20,476 nucleotides of DNA from Hypsibius dujardini (lineage: Eukaryota; Tardigrada; Eutardigrada; Parachela; Hypsibiidae), in assembly GCA_001579985.1 (NCBI GenBank), contig LRSR01007134.1:1-20476 (forward strand). The letters run 5' to 3'. Position numbers and translations under genes: made by a program. Of the stretch, positions 10,493 through 18,764 are shown piece by piece. How positions within the stretch are numbered: position 1 is the first letter of the stretch; each line of letters begins with the position of its first letter. The notes under the pieces are model-generated. The model saw nothing but the letters and a program-made list of their open reading frames with translations, was not told where the DNA came from and did not search any database.

Positions 10493-10658
10493 TTCGACTC
10501 AAGTGCAGTCGTCCGAAAAAAAGAGAGCCTCAAAATGGACAACCTCTTGTAGTTGTATGGATGAGAAATGATAGGAGTTTGGGATCAACAGGAGCCAGGA
10601 AGTACGTTTCGGAAACGCAGAGGAGAAAGAATAAGAATGAAGATTACTGTTAGAAGTA

Positions 10659-10810
10659 GTACTGTATTTCCGCGATAGATAGCGACAGTCGTACTGGAAT
10701 GGAACGTGTGCACGGGCTCTGTGCGCCGTACACACAGCACAAGCGCCGCGTGGCCGATTAAACGTTCCACAGCTCGTACGCTGTCGCTATCTATCGCGGA
10801 AATACAGTAC
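10659..10810 (+). repeat. Palindromic element, copy 2 (152 bp)
   Basis: Arms GTACTGTATTTCCGCGATAG... and ...CTATCGCGGAAATACAGTAC pair perfectly over 30 bp. They are followed by a CGTAC block and GGAACGT/ACGTTCC. The central 85 bp closely match copy 1 (8819-8969) in the same orientation. The outer stems differ from copy 1 at paired positions. It sits just 5' of LSM7 on the opposite strand sense, so it may fall in that gene's promoter or 5' UTR. Confidence 0.75.
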
Positions 10811-11125
10811 CAGATCAAGTTGTTTCAGCTTTGGTTCCAATGGTTCGGCATGTTCAGAGAGCTCACTCTGACATGTTGCTTAGTCCTTCTTTGTAGTTGG
10901 ACGAAATGTTCCGTAATGACACTGCGATTTCATTTTTAGATATCACGTTTGTTATTTTCTGGACACATGTTCTTAAATTAATTGATTCTGTTCTGTTTCG
11001 TTCGTCATTTATTTGTTTTGCGATCTGATGATTTGATCTGTCAGAGATTTGTGTTCCTTTGGCTGTGGCCAGCATGGAGGGACTTCATTCTGGACCTGGC
11101 TATCCACTGTGATCCGGCTGTGCAA
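10811..11125 (+). other. Upstream region of the chromo-like gene
   Basis: No confident gene lies here. The frame of the next exon stays open upstream (from about 10982), and a possible acceptor (CTGTCAG, just before 11045) precedes AGATTTGTG. A further 5' coding exon is therefore possible, but I could not identify one. Confidence 0.4.
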
Positions 11126-12877
11126 ATGGAGTTTGGAGTGGTGTCATCTCCACTAGTGTCGGGGCAGTTTATCATCTACGATGAAAGGAAAGGAGGGGTT
11201 GCTGGTGTTATGGCTGCAGGTAATCTTCCTTCCTCTTTCCGTCCCCTTTTATAAATGGTTTAGTTGGTTTAAAGTTAAACGGCTTTCATCCTCTGTGGGT
11301 TTGGCTGCATTTCACAGATGGCAAATTCCGTCGAATTAATCCGAGCGAACTACCCCGGAATAGATTGCAGCAGATGGGAACGGATTACGTTTCTGCATTT
11401 GCAAACATTTTTGGTGCTGGTACGCTCATACATTCAATTGATTGCTTGATCCATTAAAGTTGCTTGAAAATTCTTGTAATAAATCATAACGGGTACTCGT
11501 TCGGTTGATTGATCTCTTGATTGATTCAAGGATGTATTCATAGACTCGTTGGAAGTAAGTTCATTGGAGGTTTAGCAATCTCAGCTTACATCCCATATAT
11601 TTGCTCTGACGCAGTTTCCGCTGGAAGTCCGAAGAAAAAGCCAGGCTTATCGGGTCCATCGTCTGTGCGCACTGAACCGACCGGTATGGCTTTTGTGTGT
11701 GAAAATATCGCCTTGCCCGACCTTGAAACGCTAAGTCCCAAAAAAACTGCCATGTCTTTTGCATTCGAGGCTCGACCTCGGAAGTCGTTCCGTTGCAGCC
11801 GGTTGCTTCAAAAATGCCGAAGCGCAAACCTAGACTCGTAAGGCGAAAACTCTTCGGCTACCAGGACGATGAGTCCTATTATGGAATGGGCGGATCCCGC
11901 AAATCAAGTTAGAATTCCTTGCGATATCTTTTCGCTTGCGTCGGCGCGGTTTATAATTTGCAGAATCATTAATTACGCACCATTTTCGTGCAGAAGCAGA
12001 ATCTCACGTACCGGTGCGGCAATCCCAGCGAAAAATCAATACGGAGCTTCTACACAATGCCGTTCTCGACGGTTTGCACTTCCATCATCGCTCGTTCTGC
12101 TAAGTGACGTTTTTGTATTTAATCTTTTTCGCCGTAGACAATCTCGGTGTGGGAATTGATGATGATGCCAATCAGCGCCGCTCTTGTGAGTCCATTAAGC
12201 CCCGTTTCACAATCAAATCGAGCTGCCGCCGATGATCATTGATCAATGTGTGCGCTCACCTGCCTTTTTTTTTCTTGTTGTGGACTGCTGCACCTTGTCT
12301 TTACGACTAGGATTCCTCCTGACCATGTCCCTGTATCCTGTGCGCAGTGCTTTTGGCCCAAGTGTTATACTAGTATATTTTCTGTTCTCATCTTCTTTGG
12401 TAGGGCACAAGCCAAGGGTTTATGAGAAGCTCATCCGACAGCATCGTTACGATCACCGAAAACTGATGTTTCAAGTCCAGCAAACCACCGGTCATCGAGA
12501 ATGGCTGCCAGCTGAAGCAGTGGATGGTGCCTTAATTTGCATCTACAGAGATCTCCTGAATTTGGCACCGGGCGCCGACTTTGAGCAGCCTGTGGAAAAA
12601 CCTCGTCGCCGCCATCGAAAACACCGACCGCTTGAGGAATTGTCCATCGTCCGACCTGCTTCTCACCCTACAGAAGCCGTTATGGGTAGCAGTGGATCCG
12701 CATCCGTATCTTCTCCTTCAGAACTAGGTGTGAAGCGTAAGCTGGAATGAACTACTGGTTTGACTGAAGAGCTTCTTTTTTTCTTACTCTTTCTTGCTAG
12801 TACAGTAGTTCATTTTATTTTCAGACCCAGCTCGGCAATTGTGGCTGGACGTTTTGACGCAGGATTCGCTGCTGTGA
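11126..12877 (+). CDS. Basic protein with a chromo-like segment, 9 exons
   Basis: Exons: 11126-11219, 11318-11419, 11531-11554 (24 nt), 11615-11683, 11785-11907, 11994-12071, 12138-12185, 12404-12727 and 12825-12877. Phases all agree. If the last splice is not used, exon 8 reads on to a TGA at 12750 (tail GVKRKLE); if it is used, the tail is ARQLWLDVLTQDSLL. The N-terminus (MEFGVVSSPLVSGQFIIYDE) could be a first coding exon or continue from an unseen upstream exon. The middle is basic (SKMPKRKPRLVRRKLFGYQDD). Near residues 185-235 the block RVYEKLIRQHRYDHRKLMFQ, then REWLPAEAVDGALICIYRDLL, has the strand-strand-helix layout of a chromo or chromo-shadow domain. A basic patch (PRRRHRKHRP) follows. 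A heterochromatin-type reader is plausible, but no full aromatic cage is evident and the family is unproven. Confidence 0.6.
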
Positions 12878-13468
12878 TGTAAAATAACGCCGACATCAGA
12901 TGCTCACGTTTCCGCAATCTCATTTTTGAAGGCCTCCCAGGTCGCCCGCAGTTTCTGCTGGATGCAATTGATCTTTTCCCCTTTCCTTTCTCAAAAGTTT
13001 TCTTTTGTTTGAACGCTGAGTATCGACATACTGCAGTAGTTACATTTACAGTAATCTATTGGTCTGTTGTTTGATACTTGCTAGTCGTTCGCATGCACAA
13101 TGAGCAATGGATGTTTCCACGTGATGCCATTCAAATCCAAAGATGTAGGGTACGATACTGGTGTGTGTGTTGCTTATCTGCCTACTGATAAATCACAGTA
13201 TACTTTAATAATTGCAATGTAAATTGGTTTTGGTGGATCGCGGAGGGACATTCACCGCTGCACTGGCAGAGTGACAGTGCTGCAATAAACGTTATATGGG
13301 CGTGGCTTAATAAGTGACGTCAGTGACGTGGCGGTGTTCGCTGTGCCAGTTTTCCAGTTTTGTTGTCGTTTTACTCTTTTCATCGACATATTTCCTCCTC
13401 TACATCACCTCGATCGCTGATCCCCGCGGTCTCTAGCAAATTTTTTCCTTGTATTCCGTGGATTGAAA
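12878..13468 (+). other. Spacer between the chromo-like gene and UFM1
   Basis: This holds the 3' flank of the upstream gene and the UFM1 promoter. An AATAAA hexamer at 13284-13289 could serve the upstream transcript, about 400 bp after its stop. It is followed within about 25 bp by the CRE-type cluster of UFM1. No coding frame is supported. Confidence 0.55.
13315..13331 (+). promoter_or_regulatory. CRE palindrome plus UPRE-like site upstream of UFM1
   Basis: TGACGTCA (13315-13322, a perfect CREB/ATF palindrome) is followed at once by TGACGTGG (13324-13331), the form of the unfolded-protein-response element bound by ATF6/XBP1. A GGGCGTGGC box lies just upstream near 13299. The cluster is about 140 bp before the UFM1 ATG. 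Binding is inferred from the motifs only. Confidence 0.55.
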
Positions 13469-13903
13469 ATGGGATCGAAAGTGACATTCAAAATCACCTT
13501 GACGTCGGACCCCAAACTTCCCTTTAAAGTGTTGAGTGTTCCGGAAGAAACGCCATTCACTGGTACGTTACTACAATTCAGTGCGATTCTAACGCTGCAG
13601 AATGGCACGGTCTAAGAAGCACCAACCATAACTTTCGTCAAACATTCACCAGCCATAACTTTCGTCAAATATCCACCATTTACTTTGACAGCTGTTGTTA
13701 AATTCGCCGCGGAAGAGTTCAAGGTGGCTCCGGCAACCAGTGCCGTCATCACCAACGACGGAATCGGAATCAATCCAGCCCAGAGCGCCGGAAATGTTTT
13801 CCTCAAACACGGCTCGGAGCTCCGTTTAATTCCTCGCGATCGTGTGGGCTCTTCCACGTCTCGTTTAATTCCTCGCAATCGGGTGGGCTCTTCCAGGTCT
13901 TAA
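13469..13903 (+). CDS. UFM1: Ubiquitin-fold modifier 1, with duplicated C-terminus
   Basis: UFM1 is the ubiquitin-like modifier of the UBA5-UFC1-UFL1 pathway, acting largely at the ER and ribosome. Two exons, 13469-13562 and 13692-13903, with a GT-AG phase-1 intron, encode 101 aa. Residues 1-84 follow animal UFM1 almost without gaps ([60 protein letters not shown]). The family normally ends RDRVGS plus one or two residues, cleaved by UFSP after the Gly. Here [13 protein letters not shown] (76-88) is repeated as [13 protein letters not shown] (89-101) by a 39 bp tandem duplication (13823-13861, 13862-13900), the second copy abutting the TAA. The expected mature end is Gly84; Gly97 is a second candidate. 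Total length is about 16 residues over the human precursor. Confidence 0.95.
13621..13673 (+). repeat. Tandem repeat in the UFM1 intron (2 x ~27 bp)
   Basis: Two near-identical copies of ACCA(A/G)CCATAACTTTCG plus the following TCAAA lie back to back in the single UFM1 intron, close to its acceptor. No function is evident. Tandem duplication is thus seen twice in this small gene. Confidence 0.8.
13823..13900 (+). repeat. 39 bp in-frame tandem duplication at UFM1 3' coding end
   Basis: The two 39 bp units begin CGTTTAATTCCTCGC. They differ at three positions: GAT/AAT (Asp to Asn), CGT/CGG (silent) and ACG/AGG (Thr to Arg). The low divergence points to a fairly recent event or to ongoing homogenisation. 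Confidence 0.92.
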
Positions 13904-14205
13904 CATTCTCGATTATTTTACTGCGATATTTTTCTGTCGTGCGAACATCGTAGCTTTATCACTGCTACGGAAAACTCATGCTATTCAGAGTTCATTTGGC
14001 TTATTTCCAAGAGACCTTTTGAAATGTGAGAAAAATCCTACAAAAGTAGGAGGGCGCGTAACGAAATCAGTAAAGCTAGGAATGAGATGAAATCCATTGC
14101 TTCTGCTTTGAGATGCAGTTTAATTACAACTCATTTGCGTCATATGGAGATTTTCAGCATACAGATGTCAAATTTCCAGCTCCATGTCAAATTTCCGGCT
14201 CCATG
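13904..14205. other. Convergent 3' spacer between UFM1 and the SNAPC5-like gene
   Basis: About 300 bp lie between two facing stop codons. The only structure noted is the 19 bp triple repeat at its right end. No AATAAA was seen for UFM1. Confidence 0.5.
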
Positions 14206-14227
14206 TCAAATTTCCGGCTCTATGTCA
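14165..14227. repeat. 19 bp tandem repeat (3 units plus partial) spanning a stop codon
   Basis: Units ATGTCAAATTTCCRGCTCY occur at 14165-14183, 14184-14202 and 14203-14221, with a partial fourth. Read on the minus strand, the unit nearest the gene supplies the last residues (EPEI) and the next unit the TGA stop of the SNAPC5-like gene. The remaining copies are 3' UTR. Confidence 0.9.
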
Positions 14228-14557
14228 CTCAGATCCAACGAAGAATCGGATTCCGGGCTGTTTGACCGATCCGCGGGAATAACATCATCTATACCTGCTT
14301 TCTCCGGTTCTTCCATGGACTTGAGCAGCTCCTTGACATATTCCTGCTCGTGCTGCAGCAAGAAACAACTGAGTTATCGGTCTTAATCTATCCACTGTCC
14401 GAAAAATGGAGAAAGCTATTACCTTCAGAAATCGCATTTCTTCGGTTAATTCCTTTTGCAAGCGCTCCATGGTTTCCCTTTCCGTGTGAAGTTTCTGAAG
14501 TTCCATAACAGAACGGTCCGTCGGTCTGTCTTCCGAATTGGTGGTAGAAGTCGCCAT
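14206..14557 (-). CDS. Small coiled-coil protein, SNAPC5-like (93 aa)
   Basis: Two exons, 14557-14423 (45 codons) and 14352-14206 (48 codons plus stop), join in phase 0 with GT-AG borders. Residues 17-58 form a leucine-patterned coiled coil (VMELQKLHTERETMERLQKE, then LTEEMRFLKHEQEYVKELL). The tail is acidic with SPESDSSLDLSDIEPEI. This layout, size and the LxxLxxExExxxxLxxxLxxxxxxLKxE pattern recall SNAPC5 (SNAP19), the small subunit of the snRNA-activating complex for Pol II/III snRNA genes. Other short coiled-coil proteins could look similar, so the assignment is tentative. The start is the first ATG of the open frame (MATSTTNSED). It is divergent from the RDH13-like gene across a 273 bp spacer. 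Confidence 0.65.
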
Positions 14558-14681
14558 TCCTTCGCCGCTGCCTGAAATTTTGATGCCAACCTAATTCTAG
14601 TTTACAAAAAAACAATGAATGGCCAAAAATATAAATCAGTCACTACTAGTACGCGTATTGGATCCGATCGGATAAACGCCA

Positions 14682-14788
14682 TCAGCTGTCTTCCCCGGGA
14701 GGGCGCACCCCCTGATTGGACCCCTGGGGGTCAACTGTCTTCCCCGGGAGGGCGCACCCCCTGATTGGACCCCTGGGGGGTCAGCCGT
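14682..14788. repeat. GC-rich tandem repeat in a divergent promoter (2 x ~49 bp)
   Basis: Two units read (C)A(G/A)CTGTCTTCCCCGGGAGGG, then CGCACCCCCTGATTGGACCC, then CTGGGGG. Each contains a CCCCGGG palindrome, an inverted CCAAT box (ATTGG) and a CCCCTGGGG palindrome. The repeat fills much of the 14558-14830 spacer between the SNAPC5-like gene and the RDH13-like gene, so it is positioned to act in both directions. A regulatory role is inferred from position and the paired CCAAT boxes. Confidence 0.75.
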
Positions 14789-14830
14789 GAATATCATTTT
14801 CCAGATGAGTAAAATATTGAACAATAAAAA

Positions 14831-15670
14831 ATGAGTGGCAGATTTCTCACGGCATGCGCAGTTGTTGGTGGTAGTGTAGCGGCAACTTTATTATACAAGG
14901 AAGTCATCCAAGGGTGTCGCTTCGATAAGATCGAAAATCTGGAAGGCAAAGTTGCTGTCATTACAGGTAAGGAAAGTTTTGCCCAATCAAGCAATCAGCA
15001 GTTCTGCTTTGAACATAATTAAGCAATTGTCAGGCAATCAACAAATAAATCACTCGACCAATGTCCTGTGACCGGTGTAATTGTTTATTGATTGCGTTGG
15101 TTCTCTTTTAGGCGCCAATACTGGAATTGGTAAGGAGACAGCCAAAGAGTTTGCCAAGCGTGGCGCGAAAGTCATTCTGGCTTGCCGAGATTTGGAACGA
15201 TGCAAGGCAGCCAGAAAAGAGATCTTTCTAGCTGCACGCATGTTTGGAGCAAAAGATCCGCGAACGAGGAAACGGAAGCCGGCCGTGGTTTGCGAATTAC
15301 TCGACTTGGCATCGTTTGACTCCATTCGGGCATTTGTGCAACGGATGGAGAAGGAGGATCGGCTGGATTATTTGATAAACAACGCCGGAACAATGAGAGA
15401 TCCAACACGCGTATTGACCAAGGTGAATTTTTGGTGTTCTGCTTGCCATTGAAAGGAGTCTGTTGAATATAAAACTTAAATAAAGCTTAGCAAGTGCTTA
15501 AGCCTGAGGCATAATCGATAAGTCTGCTGTGATAGATTCCAAATCCAACTGGCAATCGGTGCGACGGGTCGCCGACACTTGCTGGTATGTTTTGTTAGAC
15601 TGATTGATTGGTTGATTGATGGATTTGTGGATTGATTGGTTGATTAATTAGTTGATTGATTGATTGGTTA

Positions 15671-15712
<42 letters not shown>

Positions 15713-16356
15713 GGATGGATGGATTGGGATGATGGATTGGAATGGTACGGTACTGATTGATTCGGACATGAAGTGCATTTTATTTTTACTTCTGGTGTTT
15801 CCAGGACGGGTTGGAAAAACAAATGGGCGTGAACCACTTCGGTCACTTTCTTCTCACAAATCTCCTTCTGGCGAAGCTTCAAAAGTCTTCCCCCAGCCGT
15901 ATCGTAGTACTGTCCAGCACGGCCCACCAACGGGGAGATCTCGACTTTAGCAACTTAAATTGGGATCACGATTACGACCCCGGTAACGCCTATAACGCCA
16001 GTAAACTTGCAAACCTTTTGTTCGTCCAGGAGCTGGCGAACAAACTGCAAGGTTCGGCGGTAACGGTCAACGCAGTGCACCCGGGCTTGGTTTACACGGA
16101 TCTCTTCCGCCATCTGCCGGCAGCTGACTCGGTGACGCGATTCATCCTCGGACCATTCATGTGGATGTTTTTCAAGTCACCCCGTGCGGGTGCACAAACG
16201 ACGATGTATGTGGCTTTGAGTGAGGATTTGGAGGGTGTCTCTGGCAAATACTTTAGCAATTGTACAGAGACAGCGCCCGCTGACAAAGCTCTAGACCGTC
16301 AACTTGCTCAACGACTCTGGACTGTTAGTGAAAAGTGGACCCGATTGAATTCTTGA
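14831..16356 (+). CDS. RDH13: Retinol dehydrogenase 13-like short-chain dehydrogenase
   Basis: This is an NADP(H)-dependent classical/extended SDR of the RDH11-14 group. Relatives interconvert retinal and retinol, and vertebrate RDH13 is mitochondrial-membrane associated. Exons 14831-14966, 15112-15422 and 15805-16356 encode 332 aa, the usual length. A hydrophobic N-terminal segment (FLTACAVVGGSVAATLLYKE) is the likely anchor or targeting region. The cofactor motif TGANTGIG is at 45-52, ILACRD at 67-72 and NNAG at 135-138. The active site has Ser187 (VVLSSTAH), Tyr212 and Lys216 (AYNASKLAN), and HPGLVYTDL follows. A basic insert of about 15 residues (MFGAKDPRTRKRKP) precedes the DLAS strand. 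The N-terminus and the ANTGIGKETA...ILACRDLERC run resemble RDH13 more than RDH14. Intron 2 is full of ATTG repeats. Confidence 0.9.
15600..15725 (+). repeat. (ATTG)n-rich microsatellite in RDH13-like intron 2
   Basis: More than twenty GATT/ATTG units, with GGAT interruptions at the right end, lie in the 15423-15804 intron. Shorter ATTGATTG/CAATCAAT runs recur elsewhere in the window (near 742, 4817, 4880, 11515). The motif is therefore a genome habit rather than a locus feature. Confidence 0.9.
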
Positions 16357-16507
16357 TTTCGTTTCAGTTTTATTCATTGGGTATGTGAGTTTCAGTAAGT
16401 GTGTGACAGAATCAAAATTCGGGTGAAAATCTAAAAACAGCATTCCAAGGCAAAATTGAAGCAGTAAGAAAGTCGTCCGTCCAAGAAAACATGCTAGGAA
16501 AAGGAAA

Positions 16508-16513
16508 TTTATT
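16508..16513 (-). terminator. Poly(A) signal of the DPF-SAM gene
   Basis: TTTATT on the plus strand (AATAAA on the minus) lies about 110 bp after the minus-strand stop at 16623. A plus-strand ATTAAA at 16567-16572 could serve the facing RDH13-like gene. The two transcripts would then overlap slightly at their 3' ends. Confidence 0.5.
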
Positions 16514-16622
16514 CATGCATCCCAGCAGCAAAAAACGGAAAGCGGAACAATGAAACATATTACAGTATTAAAAGATACCACAGATTGTAGGTCCTTCGGT
16601 AAAGATGGACGCGAAAACCTTT

Positions 16623-18764
16623 TCAAAAGCATTTTCGCCACTTGCTAATTGCGTTGACGTACTGGAGATGTTTTCCAAGGGGCAGGGGGAACAGTTCCGA
16701 AAACTGCTCCCGCGAGATAATCATCAGTGAGGATCCGAACAATTCCTAAACAATCACACGAGTCATGCATCGAAACACTGAATTCACCTTCCCGGACTGA
16801 AAATTTGTTGGTTTTTTGGCGAGCAATTGTTTGGTCTATGCAAGATCCGTGCTCTTTCACCGTAAGACATTTCCCAGGTCAGTTCAGCGAGCTCTTACAT
16901 GTTTGAGAATCAGTTCAGCAAGGCCAGGCAAGGAATCCGCAAAGTAGGCCGCGCACTGCTCCACAGTCCACAATGCGAGGTCCTGGCGCAGCTCACTTTC
17001 TTCGACCATTTTATTCTGGTAATCTTCAAACAAGAACTTGAAGCGAGGATTTATTTCCGGCGAGAGGGACCGCTCCCTCTCAGGAGTCCGGATTCCCTCT
17101 GAGCTAAATGGAAATAAGAAACAATGATTTAACACGATAGTAAACCAAATCACATTTAAACGAAAAATACACTAAACTCACGTGGAAGCGAGCACGTCCA
17201 TGTCCAGCTGCCGAGCAATCTGCCGGGCTCGAGCCTTCTCTTTGGAATTCTCTCTCGTTCGCTTGATCTGCTTCGTTGGAAACTTCATAACCTTCTTGAA
17301 TATCACTTTTTTGGGCACCAGAGGTACAGTGGAACTGTTCTTGCCGCTGATGGATTTCTCCTCAGTGCAACGGTCAGAGCTATCGGACAGGCTGTTGCGG
17401 GAAGCTTCCGGCACTCGTGAGCTCAATGAGCCTCTTGACTCTGCAATCCATAAAAAATTTAATAAAAAAAGAGGACGAAAGGCTGAAGAGAAAATAATGT
17501 CATACCGTTGCCCGCGTAGGCATATTTTGTGTCCCGAGAATGCTCCACTTGCCCTGGACTATCATCTCGGCGCTTCACAGATGTGCGGGAACTTTTCCGA
17601 ATTGAAAAGTCGACCTTCTCCTCCTTCGCCTTGCCGGACGAGCAGTTTGTGCATCTCCAATCTAATCGAACGTAGCCTCCTGATTAATGGAAAATAATGA
17701 AAGAAAATAGTGCCGATACGAAAAACAAACATACGTCCATCTGATTGCTCCTTGTCAGTGACATGAGGAAAATGACAGCGCATGTGAAAGAGCCGCTTGC
17801 ATCCCACACAGCAGACGCTTCTCTGGAACGGTAGGAGCTTATTAAGACACTAATACATGGAAGAGATTGAAACTTCGTAACAGATCAAAAACAGCATACC
17901 GATTCGGCCTCCGATGGCTTTTTCTTTCCACAAATGCAGCACCGCTTGCATTTAGAACATTTAAAGTTGGCACTGGAGTCGTCGTCGAATTCCCCAGTCG
18001 TTGATCCGTTTTTCAGGCATGAAAAGTGAGCTGGAAATAGATCTCAAATAAAATCCGTGAACCCTCACTAGACTGCAACATTGACGATTCTTCCAGAATT
18101 AATTACCTTCAAATTGACAACCTCTTCCCCGGCAGTGCACTAAAATTTCCTTCGCATCTCCGTTGTCTGGTTGTCGGCACACCTGACAAATGTCTCCTCC
18201 CGGGATAGCAATGGGATCAGGGAAGCCGGGGAACGGCATATCAATCTCCGGCGAGGGATTTTCCTGCCGCTCTCGCTCCACTGCCTCGCGTTCTTTCGCC
18301 TTCTTCTCCGCCACCTCCAGCGCCTCGGCAGCATCCTTCATCTCCTTTTCGCGCTCACTTGCCCGAATCGCTCGTTTGATGGCCTCCGAGCTAGCCGCAA
18401 CAGCACCGCGCGGTCCCGAGCTCGGAAAGAAATCCTCAATGAAATCGGGGCCCATCGTTTTTCGAGTGCGCTGGAGAACAGAAGAAGAAAGTTTAAATAC
18501 ACTGCAATCAATTAATCAATCCCAAAAGATGATGGTGGTAAACATGAAGGACACAATTCGTTCGAGGACTAGCAGATCAAGCGATCAATCTATGCCCGAT
18601 ATTGTAATATTCTACTTTGAATCAATAAATCAACTGTTTGGAACCAAGGTGACACTGCCGTTCCGCACCTTCCGTCCGCTCAACTCCCGAGTCGGCGGCA
18701 TCGGTGTTGACATATCCGCTGCAGAAAGCCGGGTCGACCGAGTGTTCTTTCGCGAAGATTCCAT
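16623..18764 (-). CDS. Double PHD finger (DPF) plus SAM domain chromatin protein
   Basis: Eight exons: 18764-18669, 18470-18107, 18030-17900, 17822-17735, 17679-17506, 17440-17182, 17103-16899 and 16745-16623. All are GT-AG with matching phases, giving 479 aa. Order: a basic N-terminus (MESSRKNTRSTR, SGRKRTRKTMGPDFIEDF); an Ala/Glu/Lys/Arg helix (about 57-105); a double PHD finger at about 127-239 (ICQVC, VHCRGRGC, HFSCL, FKCSKCKRCCICG, VCCVGCKRLFHMRC, DWRCTNC); a Ser-rich basic linker with VPKKVIFKKVMKFPTKQIKR; and a C-terminal SAM domain at about 410-475 (LALWTVEQCAAYFADSLPGL, then REQFSELFPLPLGKHLQYVN). DPF modules of the BAF45 and MOZ families read acylated histone H3 tails, and SAM domains self-associate. 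No acetyltransferase domain is present. I cannot name an orthologue. Confidence 0.85.

Noticed and set aside
15600-15725. Telomere-like or CRISPR-like reading of the (ATTG)n tract
   Set aside because: The units are a plain 4 bp microsatellite inside a spliced intron; there are no spacers and no telomeric G-runs.
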